Shown here: positions 50,364 through 63,175 of the stretch, one piece after another
Layout: the number at the start of each line of letters is the position of its first letter
Position numbering within the stretch: the stretch's first letter is position 1
NCBI GenBank assembly: GCA_027186245.1
Contig: CP114482.1
Location: 11,489,209-11,553,208, forward strand
Length of the DNA: 64,000 nucleotides
Source of the DNA: Coriaria nepalensis
Taxonomy: Eukaryota; Streptophyta; Magnoliopsida; Cucurbitales; Coriariaceae
Direction of reading: 5' to 3'
Translations under genes and position numbers: made by a program
The notes under the pieces: model-generated
Told to the model about the DNA's origin: nothing
Database searches by the model: none
The model's input: only the letters and a program-made list of their open reading frames with translations

Positions 50364-51501
50364 GCAATGGATATTTTGAAGGCAACTATGCATTTGTATA
50401 GCCTTAAAATCAGGTCATTGAGCCACTTTTAGTCTTTAAATCATATGAAATCTATTCAAACAAATTCTATTTTCGCATTTCAAACACAACTTTTGTGCAC
50501 AACATGCAATTGATCTATTGAAGGCGATTATGCGTTTGTTTAGCCTTAAAATCATCTCATTGAGTCTTCTCTAGTCATTAAATCAATTCAATGTACGTCG
50601 AAAGAATTCCATTTTTTCGCACTTCAAACACGACTTTCGTTCAGAACTTCCAATTCAACAATTGAAGGCAACTATGCATCTTTTTAGCCTTAAAATCATG
50701 TCATTGAGTCTCTTGTAGTCATCAAATCATTTGAAAGCAATTCGAAAGAATCCTATTTTCGCAATTTAAACGAGACTTTTGTGCATAACTTACGATTGAT
50801 CTATTCAAATAAATTACCAATTGTTTAGCCTTGAAATCATGTCACTGAGTCTCTTCTAGTAATTAAATCACTTCAAAGGAATTCGAACGAAATCTATTTT
50901 CGCACTTGAACCACGACTTTCGTGCATAATTTGCAATGGATCTTTTGAAGGCAACCATGCATTTGTATAGCCTTAAAATCATGTCATTGAGTCACTTTTA
51001 GTCAATAAATCATACGAAATCAATTCAAACAAATTCTATTTTCGCATTTCAAACACAACTTTTGTGCAAAACATGCAATTGGTCTTTTGAAGGCAATTAT
51101 GCTTTCGTTTAGCCTTAAAATCATGTCATTGAGTCTTCTCTAGTCATTAAATCAATTAATAGTAAGTCGAAAGAATTCTATTTTTTCGCACTCCAAACAC
51201 GACTTTCGTTCAGAACTTCCAATTCAACCATTGAAGGCAACTATGCATCTTTTTAGCCTTAAAATCATGTCATTGAGTCTCTTGTAGTCATCAAATCATT
51301 TGAAAGTAATTCGAAAGAATCCTATTTTCACTATTTAAACCAGACTTTTGTGCATAACTTGCGATTGATCTATTCAAGTAAATTACCAATTGTTTAGCAT
51401 TGAAATCATGTCACTGAGTCTCTTCTAGTAATTAAATCACTTCAAAGGAATTCGAACGAAATCTATTTTCGCACTTCAACCACGACTTTCATGCATAATT
51501 T
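50364..51501. repeat. 1138 bp module (two tetramers), copy 3 of 3
   Basis: Same markers (CAATGTACGTCG at about 50589). Its second D is a mixture: the head (GGTCTTTTGAAGG, GCTTTCG) is as in copy 1, the tail (TCTTCTCTAGTC, TAATAGTAAG) and the following CGCACTCCAAAC as in copy 2. The period ends at about 51501, where GTCTATAAATC replaces GTCTTTAAATC. Confidence 0.85.
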
Positions 51502-52180
51502 GCAATCGATATTTTGAAGGCAACTATGCATTTGTATAGCCTTAAAATCAGGTCATTGAGCCACTTTTAGTCTATAAATCATATGAAATCTATTCAAACA
51601 AATTCTATTTTCGTATTTCAAACACAACTTTTGTGCAAAACATGCAATTGATCTATTGAACGCAATTATGCGTTTGTTTAGCCTTAAAATCATGTCATTG
51701 AGTCTTCTCTAGTCATTAAATCAATTCAAAGTAAGTCGAAAGAATTCTATTTTTTCGCATTTCAAACACGACTTTCGCTCAGAACTTCCAATTCAACCAT
51801 TCAAGGCAACTATGCGTCTTTTTAGCCTTAAAATCATGTCATTGAGTGTCTTGTAGTCATCAAATCATTTGAAAGCAATTCGAAAGAATCCTATTTTCGC
51901 TATTTAAATGAGACTTTTGTGCATAACTTGCGATTGATCTATTCAAGTAAATTACCCATTGTTTAGCCTTGAAATCATGTCACTGAGTCTCTTCTAGTAA
52001 TTAAATCACTTCAAAGGAATTCGAACGAAATCTATTTTCGCACTTCAACCACGACATTCATGCATAATTTGCAATGGATCTTTTGAAGGCAACTATGCAT
52101 TTGTATAGCCTTAAAATCAGGTCATTAAGTCACTTTTAGTCAATAAATCATACGAAATCAATTCAAACAAATTCTATTTT
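51195..52180. repeat. Segment duplicated at 53471-54456 (offset 2276), left copy
   Basis: Shares ACCAATTGTTTAGC, CAATCGATATTTTG, CGTATTTCAAACAC, TTGAACGCAATTATGCG, ATGCGTCTTTTTAGCC, GAGTGTCTTG, CACGACATTCATG and AGGTCATTAAGTCAC with 53471-54456. The A at 51754 and 52323 both begin TTCGCATTTCAAACACGAC, a D-like start, and are similar over a whole tetramer. Confidence 0.8.
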
Positions 52181-52716
52181 TGCATTTCAAACACAACTTT
52201 TGTGCAAAACATGCAATTGATCTATTGAACGCAATTATGCATTTGTTTAGCCTTAAAATCATGTCATTGAGTCGTCTCTAGTCATTAAATCAATTCAAAG
52301 TAAGTCGAAAGAATTCTATTTTTTCGCATTTCAAACACGACTTTCGTTCAGAACTTCCAATTCAACCATTGAAGGCAACTATGCATCTTTTTAGCCTTAA
52401 AATCATGTCATTGAGTGTCTTGTAGTCATCAAATCATTTGAAAGCAATTCGAAAGAATCCTATTTTCGCTATTTAAATGAGACTTTTGTGCATAACTTGC
52501 GATTGATCTATTCAAGTAAATTACCCATTGTTTAGCCTTGAAATCATGTCACTGAGTCTCTTCTAGTAATTAAATCACTTCAAAGGAATTCGAACGAAAT
52601 CTATTTTCGCACTTCAACCACGACATTCATGCATAATTTGCAATGGATCTTTTGAAGGCAACTATGCATTTGTATAGCCTTAAAATCAGGTCATTGAGTC
52701 ACTTTTGGTCAATAAA

Positions 52717-53255
52717 TCATACGAAATCAATTCAAACAAATTCTATTTTCGCATTTCAAACACAACTTTTGTGCAAAACATGCAATTAGTCTATTGAAGG
52801 CAATTATGCTTTCGTTTAGCCTTAAAATCATGTCATTGAGTCTTCTCTAGTCATTAAATCAATTGAAAGTAAGTCGAAAGAATTCCATTTTTTCGCACTT
52901 CAAACATGACTTTCGTTCAGAACTTCCAATTCAACCATTGAAGGCAACTATGCATCTTTTTAGCCTTAAAATCATGTGATTGAGTCTCTTGTTGTCATCA
53001 AATCATTTGAAAGCAATTCGAACGAATTCTATTTTCGCTCTTTAAACGAGACTTTTGTGCATGAATTGCGATTGATCTATTCAAGTAAATTACCCATTGT
53101 TTAGCCTTGAAATCATGTCATTGAGTCTCTTCTAGTAATTAAATCACTTCAAAGCAATTCGAACGAAATCTATTTTCGCACTTGAACCACGACTTTCGTG
53201 CATAATTTGCAATTGATCTTTTGAAGGCAACTATGCATTTGTATAGCCTTAAAAT
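52717..53255. repeat. Segment duplicated at 55562-56100 (offset 2845), left copy
   Basis: Nearly one tetramer with shared rare marks: GCAATTAGTCTATTG (52781, 55626), ATCAATTGAAAGTAAG, ATGTGATTGAGTC (about 52975, 55820), GTGCATGAATTGCG and TTTGCAATTGATC. The five-tetramer offset is the length of the left-hand 2845 bp module, but the sequences are different. Confidence 0.8.
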
Positions 53256-53470
53256 CAGGTCATTGAGTCACTTTTAGTCAATAAATCATACGAAATCAAT
53301 TCAAACAAATTCTATTTTCGCATTTCAAACACAACTTTTATGCAAAACATGCAATTGGTCTATTGAAGGCAATTATGCTTTCGTTTAGCCTTCAAATCAT
53401 GTCATTAAGTCTTTTATAGTCATTAAATCAATTAATAGTATGTCGAAAGAATTCTATTTTTTCGCACTTC

Positions 53471-54456
53471 AAACACGACTTTCGTTCAGAACTTCCAATT
53501 CAACCATTGAAGGCAACTATGCATCTTTTTAGCCTTAAAATCATGTCATTGAGTCTCTTGTAGTCATCAAATCATTTGAAAGTAATTCGAAAGAATCCTA
53601 TTTTCACTATTTAAACCAGACTTTTGTGCATAACTTGCGATTGATCTATTCAAGTAAATTACCAATTGTTTAGCATTGAAATCATGTCACTGAGTCTCTT
53701 CTAGTAATTAAATCACTTCAAAGGAATTCGAACGAAATCTATTTTCGCACTTCAACCACGACTTTCATGCATAATTTGCAATCGATATTTTGAAGGCAAC
53801 TATGCATTTGTATAGCCTTAAAATCAGGTCATTGAGCCACTTTTAGTCTATAAATCATATGAAATCTATTCAAACAAATTCTATTTTCGTATTTCAAACA
53901 CAACTTTTGTGCAAAACATGCAATTGATCTATTGAACGCAATTATGCGTTTGTTTAGCCTTAAAATCATGTCATTGAGTCTTCTCTAGTCATTAAATCAA
54001 TTCAAAGTAAGTCGAAAGAATTCTATTTTTTCGCATTTCAAACACGACTTTCGTTCAGAACTTCCAATTCAACCATTGAAGGCAACTATGCGTCTTTTTA
54101 GCCTTAAAATCATGTCATTGAGTGTCTTGTAGTCATCAAATCATTTGAAAGCAATTCGAAAGAATCCTATTTTCGCTATTTAAATGAGACTTTTGTGCAT
54201 AACTTGCGATTGATCTATTCAAGTAAATTACCCATTGTTTAGCCTTGAAATCATGTCACTGAGTCTCTTCTAGTAATTAAATCACTTCAAAGGAATTCGA
54301 ACGAAATCTATTTTCGCACTTCAACCACGACATTCATGCATAATTTGCAATGGATCTTTTGAAGGCAACTATGCATTTGTATAGCCTTAAAATCAGGTCA
54401 TTAAGTCACTTTTAGTCAATAAATCATACGAAATCAATTCAAACAAATTCTATTTT
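53471..54456. repeat. Segment duplicated from 51195-52180 (offset 2276), right copy
   Basis: Right member of the pair. It differs at few positions, for example CGTTCAGAAC where the left copy has CGCTCAGAAC at about 51777, and CCATTGAAGG where the left has CCATTCAAGG. Confidence 0.8.
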
Positions 54457-55561
54457 CGCATTTCAAACACAACTTTTGTGCAAAACATGCAATTGGTCTA
54501 TTGAAGGCAATTATGCTTTCGTTTAGCCTTAAAATCATGTCATTAAGTCTTTTATAGTCATTAAATCAATTAATAGTATGTCGAAAGAATTCTATTTTTT
54601 CGCACTTCAAACACGACTTTCGTTCAGAACTTCCAATTCAACCATTGAAGGCAACTATGCATCTTTTTAGCCTTAAAATCATGTCATTGAGTCTCTTGTA
54701 GTCATCAAATCATTTGAAAGTAATTCGAAAGAATCCTATTTTCACTATTTAAACCAGACTTTTGTGCATAACTTGCGATTGATCTATTCAAGTAAATTAC
54801 CCATTGTTTAGCATTGAAATCATGTCACTGAGTCTCTTCTAGTAATTAAATCACTTCAAAGGAATTAGAACGAAATCTATTTTCGCACTTGAAACACGAC
54901 TTTCGTGCATAATTTGCAATGGATCTTTTGAAGGCAACTATGTATTTGCATAGCCTTAAAATCATGTCATTGAGCCACTTTTAGTCAATAAATCATACGA
55001 AATCAATTCAAACAACTTTTATTTTCGCATTTCAAACACAACTTTTGGGCAAAACATGCAATTGATCTATTGAAGGCAATTATGCGTTTGTCTCGCCTTA
55101 AAATCCTGTCATTGAGTCTTCTCTAGTCATTAAATCAATTAAAAGTAAGTCGAAAGAATTCTATTTTTTCGCACTTCAAACACGACTTTCGTTCAGAACT
55201 TCCAATTCAACCATTGAAGGCAACTATGCATCTTTTTAGCCTTAAAATCATGTCATTGAGTCTCTTGTTGTCATGAAATCATTTGAAAGCAATTCGAACG
55301 AATTCTATTTTGGCTCTTTAAATGATACTTTTATACATAAGTTGCGACTGATCTATTCAAGTAAATTACCCATTGTTTAGCCTTGAAATCATGCCATTAA
55401 GTCTCTTCTAGTAATTAAATCACTTAAAAGCAATTCGAACGAAATCTATTTTCGCACTTCAAGAACGACTTTCGTGCATAATTTGCAATGGATCTTTTGA
55501 AGGCAACTATGCATTTGTATAGCCTGAAAATCATTTCATTGAGTCACTTTGAGTCAATAAA
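54457..55561. repeat. Tetramers with unusual variants
   Basis: Ordinary A-B-C-D order (A at 54599 and 55168) with several rare variants: TATGTATTTGCATAGCC in C at about 54940 (shared only with about 62337), TTTTGGGCAAAAC, GTCTCGCC, and the B at about 55310 with TTGGCTCTTTAAATGATAC and TTTATACATAAG (shared with about 58724). No gene is visible. Confidence 0.75.
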
Positions 55562-56100
55562 TCATACGAAATCAATTCAAACAAATTCTATTTTCGCATT
55601 TCAAACACAACTTTTGTGCAAAACATGCAATTAGTCTATTGAAGGCAATTATGCTTTCGTTTAGCCTTAAAATCATGTCATTGAGTCTTCTCTAGTCATT
55701 AAATCAATTGAAAGTAAGTCGAAAGAATTCCATTTTTTCGCACTTCAGACACGACTTTCGTTCAGAACTTCCAATTCAACCATTGAAGGCAACTATGCAT
55801 CTTTTTAGCCTTAAAATCATGTGATTGAGTCTCTTGTTGTCATCAAATCATTTGAAAGCAATTCGAACGAATTCTATTTTCGCTCTTTAAACGAGACTTT
55901 TGTGCATGAATTGCGATTGATCTATTCAAGTAAATTACCCATTGTTTAGCCTTGAAATCATGTCATTGAGTCTCTTCTAGTAATTAAATCACTTCAAAGC
56001 AATTCGAACGAAATCTATTTTCGCACTTGAACCACGACTTTCGTGCATAATTTGCAATTGATCTTTTGAAGGCAACTATGCATTTGTATAGCCTTAAAAT
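55562..56100. repeat. Segment duplicated from 52717-53255 (offset 2845), right copy
   Basis: Right member of the pair, differing for example in CACTTCAGACACG at about 55743. It runs directly into the AATAATTTCATTGAG variant of C, which is typical of 56-60 kb. Confidence 0.8.
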
Positions 56101-57335
56101 AATTTCATTGAGTCACTTTGAGTCAATAAATCATACGAAATCAATTCAAACAACTTTTATTTTCGCATTTCAAACACAACTTTTGTGCAAAACATGCAAT
56201 TGATCTATTGAAGGCAATTATGCGTTTGTTTAGCCTTAAAATTATGTCATTGCGTCTTCTCTAGTCATTAAATCAATTCAAACTAAGTCGAAAGAATTCC
56301 ATTTTCTCGCACTTCAAACACGACTTTCGTTCAGAACTTCCAATTCAACCATTGAAGGCAACTATGCATCTTTTTAGCCTTAAAATAATGTCATTGAGTC
56401 TCTTGTTGTCATCAAATCATTTGAAAGCAATTCGACTGAATTCTATTTTCGCTCTTTAAACGAGACTTTTGTGCATAACTTGCGGTTGATCTATTCAAGT
56501 AAATTACCCATTCTCTTGCCTTGAAATCATGTAATTGAGTCTCATCTAGTAATTAAATCACTTCAAAGCAATTCGAACGAAATCTATTTTCGCACTTGAA
56601 CCACGACTTTCGTGCATAATTTGCAATGGATCTTTTGAAGGCAACTATGCTTTTGTATAGCCTTAAAACCATGTCATTGAGTCACTTTTAGTCAATAAAT
56701 CATACGAAATCAATTCAAACAAATTCTATTTTCGCATTTCAAACACAACTTTTGTGCAAAACATGCAATTGGTCTATTGAAGGCAATTATGCTTTCGTTT
56801 AGCCTTAAAATCATGTCATTGAGTCTTCTCTAGTCATTAAATCAATTAATAGTAAGTTGAAAGAATTCTATTTTTTCGCACTTCAAACACGACTTTCGTT
56901 CCGAACTTCCAATTCAACCATTGAAGGCAACTATGCATCTTTTTAGCCTTAAAATCATGTCATTGAGTCTCTTGTAATCATCAAATCATTTGAAAGTAAT
57001 TCAAAAGAATCCTATTTTCACTATTTAAACAAGACTTTTGTGCATAACTTGCGATTGATCTATTCAAGTAAATTACCCATTGTTTAGCCTTGAAATCATG
57101 TCACTGAGTCTCTTCTAGTAATTAAATCACTTCAAAGGAATTTGAACGAAATCTATTTTCGCACTTCAACCACGACTTTCATGCATAATTTCCAATGGAT
57201 ATTTTAAAGGCAACTATGCATTTGTATAGCCTTAAAATCAGGTCATTGAGCAACTTTTAGTCTATAAATCATATGAAATCTATTCAAACAAATTCTATTT
57301 TCGCATTTCAAACACAACTTTTGTGCAAAACATGC
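55975..57335. repeat. Segment duplicated at 59388-60748 (offset 3413), left copy
   Basis: Shared marks: AATTTCATTGAGTCAC, TATGCTTTTGTATAGCC with AAAACCATG (56645, 60058), TCCGAACTTCC, CTTGTAATCATC, TTAAACAAGAC, TTTCCAATGG, TATTTTAAAGG (about 57200, 60614) and GAGCAACTTTTAG. The offset is six tetramers less one base, explained by the G lost at about 57792. The pair ends where GATCTATCGAAGG faces GATATATTGAAGG. Confidence 0.82.
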
Positions 57336-58849
57336 AATTGATCTATCGAAGGCAATTATGCGTTTGTCTAGCTATAAAATCGTGTCATTGAGTCTTGTCT
57401 ACTCATTAAATCAATTAAAAGTAAGTCGAAAGAATTCTATTTTTTCGCACTTCAAACACGACTTTCGTTCAGAACTTCCAATTCAACCATTGAAGGCAAC
57501 TATGCATCTTTTTAGCCCTAAAATCATGTCATTGAGTCTCTTGTTGTCATCAAATCGTTTGAAAGCAATTCGAACGAATTCTATTTTCGCTCTTTAAACG
57601 AGACTTTTGTGCATAAATTGCGATTGATCTATTCAAGTAAATTACCCATTGTTTAGCCTTGAAAGCATGTCATTGAGTCTCACCTAGTAATTAAATCACT
57701 TCAAAGCAATTTGAGCGAAATCTATTTTCGCACTTGAACCACGACTTTCGTGCATAATTTGCAATGGATCTTTTGAAGGCAACTATGCATTTTATAGCCT
57801 TAAAATCATTTCATTGAGTCACTTTTACTCAATAAATCATACGAAATCAATTCAAACAAATTCTATTTTCGCATTTCAAACACAACTTTTGTGCAAAACA
57901 TGCAATTGGTCTGTTGAAGGCAATTATGCTTTCGTTTAGCCTTAAAATCATGTCATTGAGTCTTCTCTAGTCATTAAATCAATTCAAACTAAGTCGAAAG
58001 AATTCTATTTTTTCGCACTTCAAACACGACTTTCGTTCAGAACTTCCAATTCAAAAATTGAAGGCAACTATGCATCTTTTTAGCCTTAAAATCATGTCAT
58101 TGATTCTCTTGTTGTCATCAAATCATTTGAAAGCAATTCGAACGAATTCTATTTTCGCTCTTTAAACGAGTCTTTTGTGCATAACTTGCGATTGATCTAT
58201 TCAAGTAAATTACCCATTCTTTTGCCTTGAAATCATGTCATTGTGTCTCTTCTAGTAATTAAATCACTTCGAAGCAATTCCAAGGAAATCTATTTTCGCA
58301 CTTGAAACACGACTTTCGTGCATAATTTGCAATGGATCTTTTGAAGGCAACTATGCATTTGTATAGCCTTAAAATCATGTCATTGAGCCACTTTTAGTCA
58401 ATAAATCATACGAAATCATTTCAAACAACTTTTATTTTCGCATTTCAAACACAACTTTTGTGCAAAACATGCAATTGATCTATTGAAGGCAATTGTGCAT
58501 TTGTCTAGCCTTAAAATCGTTTCATTGAGTCTTCTCTAGTCATTAAATCAATTAAAAGTAAGTCGAAAGAATTCTATTTTTTCGCACTTCAAACACGACT
58601 TTCGTTCAGAACTTCCAATTTAACCATTGAAGGCAACTATGCATCTCTTTAGCCTTAAAATCATGTCATTGAGACTCTTGTTGTCATCAAATCATTTGAA
58701 AGCAATTCGAACGAATTCTATTTTGGCTCTTTAAACGATATTTTTATACATAAGTTGCGATTGATCAATTCAAGTAAATTACCCATTGTTTAGCCTTGAA
58801 ATCATGTCATTGAGTCTCTTCTAGTAATTAAATCACTTCAAAGCAATTC
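57336..58849. repeat. Tetramers between the 3413 bp pair
   Basis: A starts at 57444, 58012 and 58581. It begins with the CTCTACTCATT type of D, the first since about 38.1 kb, and contains the single-base deletion at about 57792. The B at about 58724 shares rare variants with that at 55311 at the same offset of 3413, so the older duplication may have been longer and later overwritten in patches. Confidence 0.75.
57789..57795. other. Single G deletion in a C monomer
   Basis: ATGCATTTTATAGCC instead of ATGCATTTGTATAGCC. The next A starts at 58012, 568 bp after 57444. Confidence 0.85.
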
Positions 58850-59990
58850 GAACGAAATCTATTTTCGCACTTGAACCACGACTTTCGTGCATAATTTGCA
58901 ATTGATCTTTTGAAGGCAACTATGCATTTGTATAGCCTTAAAATAATTTCATTGAGTCACTTTGAGTCAATAAATCATACGAAATCAATTCAAACAACTT
59001 TTATTTTCGCATTTCAAACACAACTTTTGTGCAAAACATGCAATTGATCTATTGAAGGCAATTATGCGTTTGTTTAGCCTTAAAATTATGTCATTGAGTC
59101 TTCTCTAGTCATTAAATCAATTCAAACTAAGTCGAAAGAATTCTATTTTTTCGCACTTCAAACACGACTTTCGTTCAGAACTTCCAATTCAACCATTGAA
59201 GGCAACTATGCATCTTTTTAGCCTTAAAATAATGTCATTGAGTCTCTTGTTGTCATCAAATCATTTGAAAGCAATTCGAATGAATTCTATTTTCGCTCTT
59301 TAAACGAGACTTTTGTGCATAACTTGCGGTTGATCTATTCAAGTAAATTACCCATTCTCTTGCTTTGAAGTCATGTAATTGAGTCTCATCTAGTAATTAA
59401 ATCACTTCAAAGCAATTCGAACGAAATCTATTTTCGCACTTGAACCACGACTTTCGTGCATAATTTGCAATTGATCTTTTGAAGGCAACTATGCATTTGT
59501 ATAGCCTTAAAATAATTTCATTGAGTCACTTTGAGTCAATAAATCATACGAAATCAATTCAAACAACTTTTATTTTCGCATTTCAAACACAACTTTTGTG
59601 CAAAACATGCAATTGATCTATTGAAGGCAATTATGCGTTTGTTTAGGCTTAAAATTATGTCATTGCGTCTTGTCTAGTCATTAAATCAATTCAAACTAAG
59701 TCGAAAGAATTCCATTTTTTCGCACTTCAAACACGACTTTCGTTCAGAACTTCCCATTCAACCATTGAAGGCAACTATGCATCTTTTTAGCCTTAAAATA
59801 ATGTCATTGAGTCTCTTGTTGTCATCAAATCATTTGAAAGCAATTCGAACGAATTCTATTTTCGCTCTTTAAACGAGACTTTTGTGCATAACTTGCGGTT
59901 GATCTATTCAAGTAAATTACCCATTCTCTTGCCTTGAAATCATGTAATTGAGTCTCATCTAGTAATTAAATCACTTCAAAGCAATTCGAA
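58850..59990. repeat. Two consecutive near-identical tetramers
   Basis: About 58850-59420 and 59421-59990 match at offset 569, more closely than usual neighbours in this half. Both have AATAATTTCATTGAGTCAC, AAATTATGTCATTG, AAACTAAGTCG, TTGCGGTTGATC and CATTCTCTTGC. Differences include GAGTCTTCTC against GCGTCTTGTC, and GCTTTGAAGTC against GCCTTGAAATC. This looks like a single-tetramer tandem duplication. Confidence 0.8.
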
Positions 59991-60748
59991 CGAAATCTAT
60001 TTTCGCACTTGAACCACGACTTTCGTGCATAATTTGCAATGGATCTTTTGAAGGAAACTATGCTTTTGTATAGCCTTAAAACCATGTCATTGAGTCACTT
60101 TTAGTCAATAAATCATACGAAATCAATTCAAACAAATTCTATTTTCGCATTTCAAACACAACTTTTGTGCAAAACATGCAATTGGTCTATTGAAGGCAAT
60201 TATGCTTTCGTTTAGCCTTAAAATCATGTCATTGAGTCTTCTCTAGTCATTAAATCAATTAATAGTAAGTTGAAAGAATTCTATTTTTTCGCACTTCAAA
60301 CACGACTTTCGTTCCGAACTTCCAATTCAACCATTGAAGGCAACTATGCATCTTTTTAGCCTTAAAATCATGTCATTGAGTCTCTTGTAATCATCAAATC
60401 ATTTGAAAGTAATTCAAAAGAATCCTATTTTCACTATTTAAACAAGACTTTTGTGCATAACTTGCGATTGATCTATTCAAGTAAATTACCCATTGTTTAG
60501 CCTTGAAATCATGTCACTGAGTCTCTTCTAGTAATTAAATCACTTCAAAGGAATTTGAACGAAATCTATTTTCGCACTTCAACCACGACTTTCATGCATA
60601 ATTTCCAATGGATATTTTAAAGGCAACTATGCATTTGTATAGCCTTAAAATCAGGTCATTGAGCAACTTTTAGTCTATAAATCATATGAAATCTATTCAA
60701 ACAAATTCTATTTTCGCATTTCAAACACAACTTTTGTGCAAAACATGC
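59388..60748. repeat. Segment duplicated from 55975-57335 (offset 3413), right copy
   Basis: Right member of the pair, close to the left over about 1.36 kb. It keeps GGAAACTATGC at about 60053 where the left has GGCAACTATGC, one of few differences noticed. Confidence 0.82.
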
Positions 60749-60852
60749 AATTGATATATTGAAGGCAATTATACATTTGTTTAGCCTTAAAATCATGTCA
60801 TTGAGTCTTCTCTAGTCATTAAATCAATTCAAAGTAAGTTGAAAGAATTCCA

Positions 60853-60857
60853 TTTTT
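60853..60857. other. Single T deletion at a D-to-A junction
   Basis: Five T instead of six before CGAAC; the A start falls at 60856 instead of 60857. Confidence 0.82.
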
Positions 60858-61705
60858 CGAACTTCAAACACGACTTTCGTTCAGAACTTCCAATTCAACC
60901 ATTGAAGGCAACTATGCATCTTTTTAGCCTTAAAATCATGTCATTGAGTCTCTTGTTGTCATCAAATCATTTGAAAGCAATTCGAACCAATTCTATTTTC
61001 GCTCTTTAAACGAGACTTTTGTGCATGAATTGCGATTGATCTATTCAAGTAAATTACCCATTGTTTAGCCTTGAAATCATGTCATTGAGTCTCTTCTAGT
61101 AATTAAATCACTTGAAAGCAATTCCAACGAAATCTATTTTCGCACTTGAAACATGACTTTTGTGCATAATTTGCAATGGATCTTTTGAAGGCAACTATGC
61201 ATTTGTATAGCCTTAAAATAAAGTCATTGAGCAACTTTTAGTCAATAAATCATACGAAATCAATTCAAACAACTTTTATTTTCGCATTTCAAACACAACT
61301 TTTGTGCAAAACATGCAATTGGTCTTTTGAAGGCAATTATGCTTTCGTTTAGCCTTAAAATCATGTCATTGAGTCTTCTCTAGTCATTAAATCAATTAAT
61401 AGTAAGTTGAAAGAATTCTATTTTTTCGCACTTCAAACACGACTTTCGTTCAGAACCTCCAATTCAACCATTGAAGGCAACGATGCATCTTTTTAGCCTT
61501 AAAATCATGTCATTGAGTGTCTTGTAGTCATCAAATCAGTTGAAAGCAATTCGAAAGAATCCTATTTTCGCTATTTAAATGAGACTTTTGTGCATAACTT
61601 GCGATTGATCTATTCAAGTAAATTACCCATTGTTTAGCCTTGAAATCATGTCACTGAGTCTCTTCTAGTAATTAAATCACTTCAAAGGAATTCGAACGAA
61701 ATCTA

Positions 61706-61710
61706 TTTTT
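61706..61710. other. Single T insertion at a B-to-C junction
   Basis: Five T instead of four before CGCACTTC. The next A starts at 61995, 570 bp after 61425. Confidence 0.82.
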
Positions 61711-62972
61711 CGCACTTCAACCACGAGTTTCATGCATAATTTGCAATGGATATTTTGAAGGCAACTATGCATTTGTATAGCCTTAAAATCAGGTCATTGA
61801 GCCACTTTTAATCTATAAATTATATGAAATCAATTCAAACAAATTCTATTTTCGCATTTCAAACACAACTTTTGGGCAAAACATGCAATTGATCTATTGA
61901 AGGAAATTATGCGTTTGTTTAGCCTTAGAATCATGTCATTGAGTCTTCTCTAGTCATTAAATCAATTCAAAGTAAGTCGAAAGAATTCCATTTTTTCGCA
62001 CTTCAAACACGACTTTCGTTCAGAACTTCCAATTCAACCATTGAAGGCAACTATGCATCTTTTTAGCCTTAAAATCATGTCATTGAGTCTCTTGTTGTCA
62101 TTAAATCATTTGGAAGCAATTCGAACGAATTCTATTTTCGCAATTTAAACGAGACTTTTGTGCATAACTTGCGATTGATCTATTGAAGTAACTTACCCAT
62201 TCTTTAGCCTTGAAATCATGTCATTGTGTCTCTTCTAGTAATTAAATCTTTTCAAAGCAATTCCAACGAAATCTATTTTCGCACTTGAAACACGACTTTC
62301 GTGCATAATTTGCAATGGATCTTTTGAAGGCAACTATGTATTTGCATAGCCTTAAAATCATGTCATTGAGCCACTTTTAGTCAATAAATCATACGAAATC
62401 AATTCAAACAACTTTTATATTCGCATTTCAAACACAACTTTTGTGCAAAACATGTAATTGATCTATTCAAGGCAATTATGCGTTTGTCTAGCCTTAAAAT
62501 CGTGTCATTGAGTCTTCTCTACTCATTAAATCAATTAAAAGTAAGTCGAAAGAATTCTATTTTTTCGCACTTCAAACACAACTTTCGTTCCGAACTTCCA
62601 ATTCAACCATTGAAGGCAACTATGCATGTTTTAAGCCTTAAAATCATGTCATTGAGTCTCTTGTTGTCATCAAATCATTGGAAAGCAACTCGAATGAATT
62701 CTATTTTCGCTCTTTAAACAAGACTTTTGTGCAAAAATTGCGATTGATCTATTCAAGTAAATTACCCATTGTTTAGCCTTGAAATCATGTCATTGAGTCT
62801 CATCTAGTAATTAAATCACTTCAAAGCAATTCGAACGAAATCTATTTTCGCACTTGAACCACGACTTTCGTGCATAATTTGCAATGGATCTTTTGAAGGC
62901 AACTATGCATTTGTATAGCCTTAAAATCAGGTCATTGAGCCACTTTTAATCTATAAATTGTATGAAATCTAT

Positions 62973-62977
62973 TCAAC
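62973..62977. other. Single A deletion in a C monomer
   Basis: ATTCAACAAATTC instead of ATTCAAACAAATTC. The next A is at 63132, 568 bp after 62564. Confidence 0.82.
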
Positions 62978-63172
62978 AAATTCTATTTTCGCATTTCAAA
63001 CACAACTTTTGTGCAAAACATGCAATTGATCTATTGAAGGAAATTATGCGTTTGTCTGACCTTAAAATCGTGTCATTGAGTCTTCTCTAGTCATTAAATC
63101 AATTGAAAGTAAGTCGAAAGAATTCTATTTTTTCGCACTTCAAACACAACTTTCGTTCCGAACTTCCAATTC

Positions 63173-63175
63173 AAA
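63173..63175. other. Single A insertion in an A monomer
   Basis: CAATTCAAACCATTG instead of CAATTCAACCATTG. The next A is at 63702, 570 bp after 63132. Confidence 0.82.

Noticed and set aside
57358..57597. Open frame of 79 codons in the right half, with a counterpart at 62478-62717
   Set aside because: Same D-A-B frame as on the left, in the two late copies of the CTCTACTC type of D. It is satellite and not a gene.
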